Origin: Lachnospiraceae bacterium | GTDB lineage: Bacteria; Bacillota; Clostridia; Lachnospirales; Lachnospiraceae | Direction: 5' to 3' | DNA length: 52,568 nucleotides | NCBI GenBank assembly: GCA_017619295.1 | Contig: JAFZSQ010000030.1 | Location: 1 to 52,568 of the forward strand | Shown: piece by piece, positions 26,468 to 35,593 of the stretch | How the letters are laid out: every line of letters starts with the position of its first letter | Numbering within the stretch: the stretch's first letter is position 1 | Position numbers and translations under genes: made by a program | The notes under the pieces: generated by a model | What the model was told of the DNA's origin: nothing | Databases searched by the model: none | Seen by the model: the letters and a program-made list of their open reading frames with translations, nothing else

Positions 26468-27136
26468 ATGGCAGCAAAGATTTTAATTGTTGAGGACGAA
26501 AAGGCAATCGCGGACTTAATCTACATGAGTCTTACAGATGCAGGTTACAAGTGCGAGAAGGTTAATGACGGCTTTGAGGCCGCAGATTTAATCGAGGAGA
26601 AGAGATACGATCTGGTTCTTCTTGATATCATGCTCCCCGGATGCGACGGATATGAGCTTTTGGACTATCTCAAGGAGTATGAGACACCTGTAATCTTTGT
26701 AACAGCCAAAGCAGACGTTAAAGACAGGGTAAAGGGCCTTAAATTAGGCGCAGATGACTATCTTACCAAGCCTTTTGATATAGTCGAGCTCCTTGCTAGA
26801 GTAGAGACCGTTTTAAGGCGTTATAACAAGAATGAAACCAAACTTGAATTTGCCGATGTAGTTGTTGATACAGAGGCACATACTGTTACACAGAACGGAA
26901 ATAACATTTCCCTTACCATGAAGGAATACGAGATCCTTATTCTCTTCCTTCAGAACAAGAACATCGCTCTCTTCAGAGAGAAGATTTTCGAGAAGGTTTG
27001 GGGCGGTGAATACACCGGAGACAGCAGAACAGTAGATTTACATGTTCAGAGAATGCGTAAGAAACTGGGATGGGAGAAGAGAATCGTCCCTGTTTATAAA
27101 GTAGGATATCGGTTGGAGGACACTGATGAAGTTTAA
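26468..27136 (+). CDS. OmpR/PhoB-type response regulator
   Basis: A 222-residue two-component regulator: receiver domain (1-120) with acidic pocket VEDE, phosphoacceptor Asp53 (LLDIMLPG), Thr and Lys switch positions (VTAK, LTKPFD), then a winged-helix DNA-binding domain (LTMKEYEILILFLQNKN, SRTVDLHVQRMRKKLG). It follows prfA by 13 bases with GGGAGGGG as ribosome site and overlaps the kinase gene by 11 bases, so the pair is translated together. Signal and targets are unknown. Confidence 0.93.
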   Translation: MAAKILIVEDEKAIADLIYMSLTDAGYKCEKVNDGFEAADLIEEKRYDLVLLDIMLPGCDGYELLDYLKEYETPVIFVTAKADVKDRVKGLKLGADDYLTKPFDIVELLARVETVLRRYNKNETKLEFADVVVDTEAHTVTQNGNNISLTMKEYEILILFLQNKNIALFREKIFEKVWGGEYTGDSRTVDLHVQRMRKKLGWEKRIVPVYKVGYRLEDTDEV

Positions 27137-28571
27137 GTGGAAACTTTTTATTTGGACTATGGCATCGGTTACTTTGGCATATTGCTTAAGCGGAAGTATG
27201 ATGATTACTTCCGCCTTTCGCGTTACATACAACAAAGAGGTTGAAATTGCCACTGAGGAGCATGAAATCATGCAGAACACCCTTATTATGGTTCTTTCCC
27301 ACCTTTCAAAGAACGTAACTGATGATGTATGGAGACAGGTGGTTAAGGATCTGGATGATACCAGCGCCAGAAAGAACTTCTATTTCTGTATTCAGAATAA
27401 GGAAAAGTCCGACCTGTACCAGAGCTATTCCATGAAGAAGGACGATATACTTGCGTATAACAAGGAAGAGGGCATAAACGACACCGGAGTATTCCTTTAT
27501 ACTCAGGACGACAAATACCTTCTCATGACCCGCTCCTATATCAATTCCGACAACGGAAAGTATTATCTCAACATCATAAGAGATATTTCTGATATATTTG
27601 AAAGCCGTTCCAATCAGCTGGCGGTTTTCTATCGAATTATGGGCATTATTATGGTTCTGACAGCAGGTGTTTCATATCTGATTGCCTATTACCTTGCCAA
27701 GCCTTTGTTTAAGATTTCAAGGGTTGCCGATGAGATTTCTGAGGGCAACTTTACCGTGAGAGCCAATCTTGAAGGCTACGATGAGATTGGTGAACTTGCC
27801 ATGGATATAGACAGCATGGCAGATACTCTTGAGAAGAACTTCGAAGAATTAAATGATGCGGTTAGAAGACAGGAGGATTTCGTCGGTAACTTCGCCCACG
27901 AGTTAAAAACTCCTTTAACCTCCATTATCGGCTATGCGGATACTTTACGATCCAAGAAACTGGATGAAGAGGAAATCTTCAAGGCTGCAAACTACATTTA
28001 CACGGAAGGAAAGAGACTTGAGGGCATGTCCTTCAAGCTTCTTGAGATGCAGGTAACCAAGCAGCAGGAGATGGTTCTTAAGGATGTTGATGCCCAGTAT
28101 CTTGGAGAGAACGTTGGCGGAGCTTTGGCTCCTCTTATGGACAGTACCGGAATGGAACTTAATGTTGATTTCGAGCCCGGTATAATCTCTGCAGATATTG
28201 ACCTGATCAAATCGGTTATCTTCAATGCGGCAGACAATGCACGTAAAGCCAATGAGGCCGCAGGTCGCAACAAGGTAGATATCCTCGGAAAGCTTGAAGG
28301 GGATAAGTACATCATTTCCATTATCGATGAAGGTACCGGTATTCCTGAAGAGGAACTTGGTAAAATCACAGAAGCTTTCTACATGGTGGATAAGTCCAGA
28401 GCAAGAAAGCAGGGCGGCGCAGGTCTTGGCCTTGCACTCTGTAAGCAGATTATGGAGCAGCTTGGCGGAACCATAGAATTTGAGAGTAAAGTCGGAGAGG
28501 GAACCAAGATTATTCTTACTCTTAAAGGCAAAGAATTAACTGAAGAAGAGGAGGGCGGCGAAGATGAATAA
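27126..28571 (+). CDS. HAMP-domain sensor histidine kinase
   Basis: A 481-residue membrane kinase partnering the regulator before it. Layout: helix 1 (about 8-30), an extracytoplasmic sensor region of ~135 residues with no family I recognise, helix 2 (about 168-192), HAMP (193-245), HisKA with His258 in FAHELKTPLTS, and the ATPase domain with NAADNARKAN, DEGTGIPEEE and GGAGLGLALCKQ. The gene overlaps its upstream and downstream neighbours, making a tight three-gene set. Confidence 0.93.
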   Translation: MKFKWKLFIWTMASVTLAYCLSGSMMITSAFRVTYNKEVEIATEEHEIMQNTLIMVLSHLSKNVTDDVWRQVVKDLDDTSARKNFYFCIQNKEKSDLYQSYSMKKDDILAYNKEEGINDTGVFLYTQDDKYLLMTRSYINSDNGKYYLNIIRDISDIFESRSNQLAVFYRIMGIIMVLTAGVSYLIAYYLAKPLFKISRVADEISEGNFTVRANLEGYDEIGELAMDIDSMADTLEKNFEELNDAVRRQEDFVGNFAHELKTPLTSIIGYADTLRSKKLDEEEIFKAANYIYTEGKRLEGMSFKLLEMQVTKQQEMVLKDVDAQYLGENVGGALAPLMDSTGMELNVDFEPGIISADIDLIKSVIFNAADNARKANEAAGRNKVDILGKLEGDKYIISIIDEGTGIPEEELGKITEAFYMVDKSRARKQGGAGLGLALCKQIMEQLGGTIEFESKVGEGTKIILTLKGKELTEEEEGGEDE

Positions 28572-29340
28572 AACTCAGTCAGCTATCGTGGGTTTGGCAG
28601 TAGTTGAACTTCTTTTGGTATGCTTCTTCATTCCTCAGCTTTTCTTCAGAGTACAGGACTCTGAGCTTGCCAAGGAAGTTGAGAAGGTTTCGGTGGAACC
28701 TGCAAACCTCGCTTCATTTAACAGTACGATTTACGCAAACTCATCACCTTTGACACTTGATGAGAAGATTGATTTTGCCAACAGTTACGATGGAACCATA
28801 ACATCAATTTTCCTTGAAAAAGGTGAGAAATATTCCGCTAACCAGATCTGTTCAATAGCAGCGGGAGAAATTGATGACATTTGCTCATATTATGAGGATG
28901 ATCCGCTTTTTACAAGAATAAAAGAGTTAGAGCTTACCACTCCCTTAAGGGATTACGGCGTAGAGCTTGGACTTAAAGCGGCTGATGATGAAACCGGATA
29001 CGCAGATGTTGATACGGTAGACGAGATTGACGTGGATTTGGGTCCTTCATATATTTCAGGCCCTTATGAGATTCGTCTTGAGCCTCTTATGTATATTAAC
29101 TCCTCAGAACCCGAGCAGGCTTTCATCGCTTGGACAATTGACTTCTATTACTCAGAGGACGGAACCTCAATCTTCATTTATTTTGATGATGATACAGGAA
29201 AGATTATTTCCGTAACCGGTAGTTTGGCTAACTTTAATGACAAGGAGATGTATTCTCTTTATCAGGATACAAAGACTGTGTCAGGTCTTGTGAAAAGCTA
29301 TTATGACGCAGTGGAATCCAACAGTAGCCAAAATGAGTAA
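28564..29340 (+). CDS. Membrane-anchored protein linked to the two-component system, unknown function
   Basis: A 258-residue protein I do not recognise. One N-terminal membrane helix (about 8-30, no lipobox) leaves ~225 residues outside the cell. The outer part is acidic, with repeated short aromatic and Asp stretches (YYEDDPLF, FYYSEDGTSIFIYFDDDTG). The segment DDDTGKIISVTG resembles the processing of PepSY/YpeB-like domains but this is weak. Its start overlaps the kinase stop by 8 bases, so it may be a sensor accessory or the controlled product. No terminator follows; the gpmI promoter is next. Confidence 0.75.
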   Translation: MNKTQSAIVGLAVVELLLVCFFIPQLFFRVQDSELAKEVEKVSVEPANLASFNSTIYANSSPLTLDEKIDFANSYDGTITSIFLEKGEKYSANQICSIAAGEIDDICSYYEDDPLFTRIKELELTTPLRDYGVELGLKAADDETGYADVDTVDEIDVDLGPSYISGPYEIRLEPLMYINSSEPEQAFIAWTIDFYYSEDGTSIFIYFDDDTGKIISVTGSLANFNDKEMYSLYQDTKTVSGLVKSYYDAVESNSSQNE

Positions 29341-29349
29341 AAATTGGGT

Positions 29350-29378
29350 TGCCTGTGGGTAACAAAACTGATATAATT
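29350..29378 (+). promoter_or_regulatory. Promoter of gpmI
   Basis: TTGCCT, 17-base spacer GTGGGTAACAAAACTGA, TATAAT, about 55 bases before the gpmI start. Confidence 0.6.
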
Positions 29379-29432
29379 CAATATTGTTAAATATATAACA
29401 GTTAATTAATTTCTATATAGCGAGGTATATAT

Positions 29433-30974
29433 ATGAGCAAAAAAACCAAAGTACTTATGATTCTCGATGGTTTCGGAATCAATGAGAAGACCGAAGGCAA
29501 CGCTGTTGCTCAGGCTAAGACTCCCGTCATCGACAATCTTATGAAAACTTATCCCTGGGTAAAGGGAAATGCCAGCGGCATGGCAGTAGGTCTTCCTGAA
29601 GGACAGATGGGTAACTCCGAGGTTGGTCACCTTAACATGGGTGCCGGAAGAATTGTTTACCAGGAGCTTACAAGAATTACCAAAGAGATTCAGGACGGCG
29701 TTTTCTTTGAGAATGAAGCTCTTCTTGATGCTGTAAACAACTGTAAGAAGAACAATTCATCACTTCACATGTACGGACTTCTTTCAGACGGTGGTGTACA
29801 CAGCCACAACACACATCTTTATGCTTTACTTGAGCTTGCTAAGAGAAATGGCTTAGACAAGGTATTCGTTCACTGCTTCCTTGACGGAAGAGATACACCT
29901 CCCACAGGCGGCAAGGGCTATGCTGAGGAACTCGAGGCAGAAATGAAGAAGATTGGCGTTGGTAAGATCGCTACTGTAAGCGGACGTTACTACGCTATGG
30001 ACAGAGATAACAACTATAACAGAGTTGAGCTTGCTTACAATGCTCTTACAAAGGGAGAGGGCGTTACAGCTCCCGATGCAATTACAGCAATTCAGCAGTC
30101 TTACGATAAGGATGAGACAGATGAGTTCGTTAAGCCTACCGTAGTTATGGAGAATGGCAAGCCCGTTGCAACAATCAAAGACGGCGATTCCATTATTTTC
30201 TTTAACTTCAGACCTGACAGAGCCCGTGAGATTACTCACTGCTTCTGTGATGATGAGTTTGATAAGTTTAACAGAGGAGCAAGAATCAAGACCACATATG
30301 TATGTTTCTCAGATTATGATCCTCTTATCTTAAATAAGGAAGTAGCATTTAAGAAGATTTCCATTACCAATACATTTGGTGAGTGGCTTGCAGCAAAGGG
30401 AATGAAGCAGGCGCGTATTGCCGAGACAGAGAAGTACGCACACGTTACATTCTTCTTCAACGGCGGAATCGAGCAGCCTAATGAAGGTGAGGACAGAATT
30501 CTCGTTAATTCCCCCAAGGTTGCGACATACGACCTTAAGCCTGAGATGAGTGCTTACGAAGTTTGCGATAAGCTTACAGAGGCAATTCGCTCCGGCAAAT
30601 ATGATGTTGTAATCATCAACTTTGCTAACCCTGATATGGTTGGCCACACGGGTGTACTTGAGGCAGCCATCAAGGCAGTTGAAGCAGTTGATGAATGTGT
30701 TGGAAAGGCAGTGGAAGCTGTTAAAGAAGTTGAGGGTACAATGTTTATCTGCGCCGACCACGGTAACGCTGAGCAGCTTATCGACTACGAGACAGGCGAA
30801 CCCTTCACAGCTCACACAACCAACCCCGTTCCCTTCATCCTTGTTAACTACAAGGAAGGCTACGGCTTAAGAGAGGGCGGATGTCTTGCAGATATCATCC
30901 CCACAATCATTGAGATCATGGGTGAGGAACAGCCTGCAGAGATGACCGGAAAGTCACTTCTTATTAAGAAATAG
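29433..30974 (+). CDS. gpmI: 2,3-bisphosphoglycerate-independent phosphoglycerate mutase
   Basis: Interconverts 3- and 2-phosphoglycerate in glycolysis using two Mn ions and a phosphoserine intermediate. It is 513 residues, standard length. Landmarks: metal-binding MILDGFGIN near residue 10, catalytic Ser62 in [58 protein letters not shown] and ADHGNAEQL. Ribosome site GCGAGG precedes the ATG. It is a single-gene unit with promoter and terminator. Confidence 0.97.
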   Translation: MSKKTKVLMILDGFGINEKTEGNAVAQAKTPVIDNLMKTYPWVKGNASGMAVGLPEGQMGNSEVGHLNMGAGRIVYQELTRITKEIQDGVFFENEALLDAVNNCKKNNSSLHMYGLLSDGGVHSHNTHLYALLELAKRNGLDKVFVHCFLDGRDTPPTGGKGYAEELEAEMKKIGVGKIATVSGRYYAMDRDNNYNRVELAYNALTKGEGVTAPDAITAIQQSYDKDETDEFVKPTVVMENGKPVATIKDGDSIIFFNFRPDRAREITHCFCDDEFDKFNRGARIKTTYVCFSDYDPLILNKEVAFKKISITNTFGEWLAAKGMKQARIAETEKYAHVTFFFNGGIEQPNEGEDRILVNSPKVATYDLKPEMSAYEVCDKLTEAIRSGKYDVVIINFANPDMVGHTGVLEAAIKAVEAVDECVGKAVEAVKEVEGTMFICADHGNAEQLIDYETGEPFTAHTTNPVPFILVNYKEGYGLREGGCLADIIPTIIEIMGEEQPAEMTGKSLLIKK

Positions 30975-30997
30975 TTAGAATAGTAATGATTGAAGAC

Positions 30998-31036
30998 AAG
31001 GGCGTCGGATTAATATTCCACGCCCTTATTCTATTT
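30998..31036 (+). terminator. gpmI terminator
   Basis: AAGGGCGT paired with ACGCCCTT, with an inner GGA/TCC pairing and loop TTAATAT, followed by ATTCTATTTT. Confidence 0.8.
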
Positions 31037-31131
31037 TATGGGTTAATTACACGTTATTTTTTTAACTATTTTTTATTGATAAATTTACATAAAACAGTTT
31101 CCTATTTGTATATAGCAGGAATGGGAAAGAT

Positions 31132-31235
31132 AATGTCCGCCCGACTAGGACATTTGTGAAATAGCGAAAAACAGAAGCTCCGTTTAGTAAACGTTTCACA
31201 CATGAAATATTATTCTAAAACTTATGTAGAATAAT
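31132..31235. promoter_or_regulatory. Cluster of three inverted repeats upstream of the peptide transporter
   Basis: In the 408-base gap 30975-31382 I find AATGTCC-N9-GGACATT (31132-31154), CGTTTA-G-TAAACG (31181-31193) and ATTATTCTA-N9-TAGAATAAT (31209-31235). All are perfect and close together. None matches a regulator box I can name with confidence. They may be operators or RNA hairpins of a longer upstream transcript. The rest of the gap is AT-rich, with the opp promoter at its end. Confidence 0.5.
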
Positions 31236-31314
31236 TCAATTTATTTTTTTGCTATAGACTGAATATAATTACAAAAATTGGCGAATAGTAGCGTATTTAT
31301 GGGCTTTTTTTTCG

Positions 31315-31343
31315 TTGACAATTCACTATTCTTACTTTATAAT
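31315..31343 (+). promoter_or_regulatory. Promoter of the oligopeptide ABC operon
   Basis: TTGACA (31315-31320), 17-base spacer, TATAAT (31338-31343): perfect consensus boxes with ideal spacing, expected to be strong. Transcription would start near 31350, about 33 bases before the binding-protein start. Confidence 0.8.
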
Positions 31344-31382
31344 AGCAAACTGTTAAAGTTATATTTTCTAAGGAGGAAAAAT

Positions 31383-33446
31383 ATGAAAAAGGCATTTTTA
31401 TCAGTGCTTCTTTGTGTTGCTATGTGCGCTACATTACTTGTAGGCTGTGGTAATAAAGAGGCAGCTGCTACCACAACAACTGATAGCAGTGCAACAACTG
31501 AGACTACCGACGAAGCAGCCGAGACAGTTACAGCTCCCGGAACATATGATACTCTTGTAGTTGGTACTCAGGTATTTGATGGAGTTTTCAGTCCCTTATT
31601 CTATGAATCAGCTTATGACGGACAGGTTTGTGATATGATTTTCACAAGTGTTTGTGTGCTTGATCCTGACGGAAAACTCGTTGATAACGCAGGTCATGTA
31701 GAAGTTAAGGAAGAGGGCGGCAAGTACATCTACACTGTAACTTTGCAGGATGGCCTCAAGTTCTCTGACGGAGAGCCTGTAACCATTGACGATTTAATTT
31801 TCGCATACTATGTTTATGCAGATCCCACATATGATGGAAACTCAACATTTGGTACTCTCGACATCGAGGGTATGGCTGATTACGTTAACTCAGCAGCTCC
31901 CCTTTGGAAGTGCTTAATGAACGCTACAGCTGATAACACAGATTTCGCTAACTGGGATGAAGATACTCAGAAGAAGTTCTTTGAGGAAGACCTTCCCACA
32001 GCAGGTGCAGCATTTGCTCAGGAAATCGTTGATTACTGTGTAGATGCAGGTTATGCAGCAGACGCTAACGATGTTTCTACAGCAGCAGGTGCTTGGGGCT
32101 TCGAAGTTGCTGAAGGCGGCACAGCAGAAGATTTCTTCAATGCTATGGTTGAAGCATACGGCGGAGATCTCTTAAACCTTTCAAATACAGAGTCTGCAGG
32201 TTCATCTCTCTTTGATCTTTTAGATCCCGCTTACACAGAGGCAATTGAACTTACAGATGTAAATGAAATCACAGGTATCAAGAAGGTTGATGATCTTACA
32301 TGTACCGTTACATTTAATTCAGCAAACATTTCAGGTGACAAGCTTGTTGCTTGGCAGCCTCTTGTTCCTAAGCACTACTATGGTAAGGACTTCAAGAAGG
32401 GTGATTTAACATCTGTTAAGGCTCTTAACAATGCTCCTCTTGGCTCAGGTGCTTATACATTTGTAAGCTACGATAACAACATTGTTACTCTTGCAGCTAA
32501 CCCTGGTTACTTCAAGGGTGCACCTCAGATTCCTAACCTTAAGTTCCAGGTAGTAGATGAGAACACAAAGGTTGACCTTATCTTAAACGGTGATATCGAT
32601 ATTACTGATCCTTCAGCTTCACTTGAAGTTGTTGCTCAGATGGAAGAAAATGCTGACAAGGCAGCTTACTCACTCGTTGATAATCCGGGTTACGGTTACA
32701 TCGGCATCAATGCTGAGAACGTTCCTGATCTCAACGTACGTAAGGGCTTAATGTGCTTAATGAACAGAGAGCCTGCTGTTAAGTCTTACTATGGTGAACT
32801 CGCTGAGGTTATTGAGCGTCCCATGACTCCTACCGTTGCAGAGTATCCTCGTGATGCTAAGCCCGTTTACTCATATGATCCCGCTAAGGCTCTTGAGTAC
32901 TTCAAGGAAGCAGGATACGAGCAGAAAGACGGCAAGCTTGTTAAGAATGGCGAGCAGTTAGTAATCAAGGTTGGTATCGGTGATGCTTCATCTCACCCTT
33001 CAACACCTATCCTTACTCAGATGGCTAACGATATGGCTGATATGGGTGCAGAACTTGTTGTTAACGATCTTCAGTTCTCAGTTCTTACTGACATGGTTAA
33101 GGGCGGCGAGCTCGACATGTGGGTAATGGCTTGGGGTAATGCTACAGACTGTGACAACACTCAGATGTTCGGCAGCAAGGGTGGTTCTAACTACCAGCAC
33201 TACTACAGCGACGAAATCGACGCTCTTCAGGCTAAGATTCTTCAGACTGTTGATTTCGATGAGAGAGCAGCTTTAGTTGCAGAAGAACTTGATCTTATCA
33301 TGGATGCAGCAATTTACATGCCTGTTTACCAGAGAAAGAACATGGAAATCTACAACGCTACAACTCTTAACATCGATACTCTCCCTGAGAGAACAACAAC
33401 ATACTATAACTACGCATCTCAGATTGAGAAGTTACAGATGAACTAG
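31383..33446 (+). CDS. oppA: Oligopeptide ABC transporter substrate-binding lipoprotein (family 5)
   Basis: A 687-residue extracellular binding protein. Start ATG 31383 follows AAGGAGGAAAA; an open frame reaching back to 31278 crosses the promoter. The signal peptide ends at the lipobox Cys22 (LLVGC), followed by an Ala/Thr/Glu linker (to ~53). The SBP_bac_5 pattern is clear: LQDGLKFSDGEPVTIDDLIFAY, PLVPKHYYG, LGSGAYTFVSY, and the peptide-loop region GYGYIGINAENVPDLNVRKGL. An extra ~110-residue segment (about 150-270) makes it longer than classical OppA. Likely binds oligopeptides, though nickel or sugar ligands occur in this family. Confidence 0.9.
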   Translation: MKKAFLSVLLCVAMCATLLVGCGNKEAAATTTTDSSATTETTDEAAETVTAPGTYDTLVVGTQVFDGVFSPLFYESAYDGQVCDMIFTSVCVLDPDGKLVDNAGHVEVKEEGGKYIYTVTLQDGLKFSDGEPVTIDDLIFAYYVYADPTYDGNSTFGTLDIEGMADYVNSAAPLWKCLMNATADNTDFANWDEDTQKKFFEEDLPTAGAAFAQEIVDYCVDAGYAADANDVSTAAGAWGFEVAEGGTAEDFFNAMVEAYGGDLLNLSNTESAGSSLFDLLDPAYTEAIELTDVNEITGIKKVDDLTCTVTFNSANISGDKLVAWQPLVPKHYYGKDFKKGDLTSVKALNNAPLGSGAYTFVSYDNNIVTLAANPGYFKGAPQIPNLKFQVVDENTKVDLILNGDIDITDPSASLEVVAQMEENADKAAYSLVDNPGYGYIGINAENVPDLNVRKGLMCLMNREPAVKSYYGELAEVIERPMTPTVAEYPRDAKPVYSYDPAKALEYFKEAGYEQKDGKLVKNGEQLVIKVGIGDASSHPSTPILTQMANDMADMGAELVVNDLQFSVLTDMVKGGELDMWVMAWGNATDCDNTQMFGSKGGSNYQHYYSDEIDALQAKILQTVDFDERAALVAEELDLIMDAAIYMPVYQRKNMEIYNATTLNIDTLPERTTTYYNYASQIEKLQMN

Positions 33447-33477
33447 AATCAATCAGTATATTAATTCTGATATATTT

Positions 33478-33517
33478 CAGTGGGAGATGCCTTGGGAAAC
33501 CAAGGCATTTTCCGCTG
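33478..33517 (+). promoter_or_regulatory. Long hairpin between binding protein and permease genes
   Basis: ATGCCTTGG (33487-33495), loop GAAA, CCAAGGCAT (33500-33508), lengthened by CAGTGGGAG/TTTCCGCTG with wobble pairs to an 18-bp stem. A T-rich stretch, but no clean T-run, follows. Such hairpins usually protect the upstream message or partly stop transcription so that binding protein exceeds permease. Confidence 0.7.
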
Positions 33518-33606
33518 ATATTTTGTGTTAGAGGGGAAATTAATAATTATATAAATCCCTGAAAAGTTATACAAAACAGGAATATCGAATTAGAAATGGG
33601 GCTTTT

Positions 33607-34572
33607 ATGAGACAGTATATTATTAAGCGTGTGGTTGTAAGCTTTATAGTGCTTTTCCTTGTGTCTATTCTGCTTTACAGTATCGCTAGATCTGTGCCTG
33701 GAGATTATGTAGCCAACGTTACAGGCGGAAATCCGAATATTACTCCCGAAATGCAGCAGCGAATGAGAGAACTTTACGGTTTGGACAAGGGCATTTTCGA
33801 AGGATATGTTTCATGGTTAAAAGATGCTTTGCACGGTGACCTTGGAACTTCATTCAAGTACCAAAAACCTGTTGTCGAGGTCATAAAGAGCTATATGGCG
33901 CCTACATTTGCTCTGGCATTTATTTCAATGGTCTTAGAGATATTGTTAGCTATTCCTCTCGGAATCATAGCAGCAAGAAAACAGTATTCCATGACAGACT
34001 ACACAATAGTTGCAATTGCAATTATGGGTATTTCATTACCCTCATTCTTCTTTGCATCAGTACTTAGAAGATGGCTTTCAATCGGACTTGGCATTCTGCC
34101 CATTTCCGGTATGGTTACGGCTAGAGCCAATTACCAAGGATTTGATTTATTCATAGATTATGCTAAACACTTTACTTTGCCTATTATCGTGTTTGTTATT
34201 AATGGTATCGGAGGACTTCTTCGTTATGTAAGAACAAACATGCTTGAAGTTTTGAGTGCCGACTATGTTCGTACCGCAAGAGCAAAGGGATTGCCTGAGA
34301 GAAAAGTTATCGGTAAGCATGCATTCCGTAACACTTTGATTCCTATTGTTACTATGGTCGGCGGTATGATTCCCAGTCTATTCTCCGGTGCCGTTATTAC
34401 AGAGGGTATTTTCTCACTGGAAGGCCTTGGAAGAGTAGCACTTGATTCCGTATATAATGGTGATATCCCTTACCTTATGGGATTTAATATGTTTATTGCA
34501 GTGTTAACTTTGATCGGAACTTTGATTTCGGATATTCTTTATGCGGTCGTTGACCCCCGTGTAAGATATTAG
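33607..34572 (+). CDS. oppB: Oligopeptide ABC transporter permease, OppB type
   Basis: A 321-residue inner-membrane permease with six helices. The N-terminus reads MRQYIIKRVVVSFIVLFLVS, and RSVPGDYVANV with LYGLDKGIFEGYVSWLKDALHGDLGTSF follows, as in OppB/DppB. The cytoplasmic coupling motif is RTARAKGLPERKVIGKHAFRNTLIPIV. ATG 33607 lies after GAAATGGGGC. It pairs with the permease encoded 10 bases downstream. Confidence 0.93.
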   Translation: MRQYIIKRVVVSFIVLFLVSILLYSIARSVPGDYVANVTGGNPNITPEMQQRMRELYGLDKGIFEGYVSWLKDALHGDLGTSFKYQKPVVEVIKSYMAPTFALAFISMVLEILLAIPLGIIAARKQYSMTDYTIVAIAIMGISLPSFFFASVLRRWLSIGLGILPISGMVTARANYQGFDLFIDYAKHFTLPIIVFVINGIGGLLRYVRTNMLEVLSADYVRTARAKGLPERKVIGKHAFRNTLIPIVTMVGGMIPSLFSGAVITEGIFSLEGLGRVALDSVYNGDIPYLMGFNMFIAVLTLIGTLISDILYAVVDPRVRY

Positions 34573-34582
34573 GAGGTGCATC

Positions 34583-35584
34583 ATGGAAGACAATAAAGAA
34601 TTATTAAAAAAGAACCTGCAAGAACAGGACGAATTTGAAAAAAACCAGGTAATTATGACTCCCGGCCAGCTTGTTGCAAAGAGATTCTTCAGGAACAAGC
34701 TTGCATGTGTAGGTGTAGCCATTATTATCGTTATGTCATTATTCTGTATTATCGGACCTTTTATTTCTCCCTACGGAGAGTACGAGATCTTTTATAAAGA
34801 TATGAACACAGGTGTTGAGCACAGAATGCAGGAAGAACTTGACATGTCCCAGATGGGGATTAACGTTAAGGCTCCGATTTCTGAAGCGCATTGGCTTGGT
34901 ACAGACACTGACGGAAGAGATGTATTCACCCGTCTTATGTACGGTGGACGTATTTCCCTTACCGTAGGTTTTGTAGTAGTTATCATCGAGCTTATCATCG
35001 GTATCTTCCTTGGAGGATTGGCCGGATACTATGGCGGTGCCGTCGACATGGTTATCATGCGACTGGTTGAGGTGTTCTATTCGCTGCCGTTTATACCTAT
35101 CATGCTTATTTTATCCTCACTTTTCGTAGGATATAATATTTCTCCCCAGTACAAGATTTATTTCATCATGATTGTTATGGGTATTTTGGACTGGGCCGGT
35201 GTAGCCAGAACTGTAAGAGGACAGATTCTTTCTTTAAGAGAGATGGAATATATGCAGGCTGCTGAGTCTACGGGAATTAAGACTTCCCGTAAGATTTTCA
35301 AACACCTTGTTCCCAATACAATGCCTATCATTATCCTTATTGCAACCATGGATATAGGATCTGTTATTCTTTACGAATCAGTTCTTTCATACCTTGGCGT
35401 AGGTATTGCATGGCCTTATGCTTCTTGGGGTAATATGGCAAACACAGTTACAGATTCAATTATTCTTAAGAACTATCCTAATATTTGGGCACCTCCGGGA
35501 TTATTGATTCTCTTAACTGTTCTTGCTTTCAACTTTATCGGTGATGGTATGCGTGATGCATTCGATCCCAGGATGAAAAGGTAG
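34583..35584 (+). CDS. oppC: Oligopeptide ABC transporter permease, OppC type
   Basis: A 333-residue permease. It has the cytoplasmic N-terminal stretch (about 1-45) and the first helix (about 48-70) typical of OppC, then HWLGTDTDGRDVFTRLMYGGRISL, the OppC hallmark, and the coupling loop MQAAESTGIKTSRKIFKHLVPNTMPIII. The ribosome site is AGGAGGTG. It stops directly before the ATPase gene. Confidence 0.93.
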   Translation: MEDNKELLKKNLQEQDEFEKNQVIMTPGQLVAKRFFRNKLACVGVAIIIVMSLFCIIGPFISPYGEYEIFYKDMNTGVEHRMQEELDMSQMGINVKAPISEAHWLGTDTDGRDVFTRLMYGGRISLTVGFVVVIIELIIGIFLGGLAGYYGGAVDMVIMRLVEVFYSLPFIPIMLILSSLFVGYNISPQYKIYFIMIVMGILDWAGVARTVRGQILSLREMEYMQAAESTGIKTSRKIFKHLVPNTMPIIILIATMDIGSVILYESVLSYLGVGIAWPYASWGNMANTVTDSIILKNYPNIWAPPGLLILLTVLAFNFIGDGMRDAFDPRMKR

Positions 35585-35593
35585 GTGACACCG

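Noticed and set aside
31181-31200. Catabolite-repression (cre) site before oppA, suggested by TAAACGTTTCAC
   Set aside because: Aligned at the central CG, several fixed positions of the cre consensus mismatch; I keep it only as an unnamed dyad.
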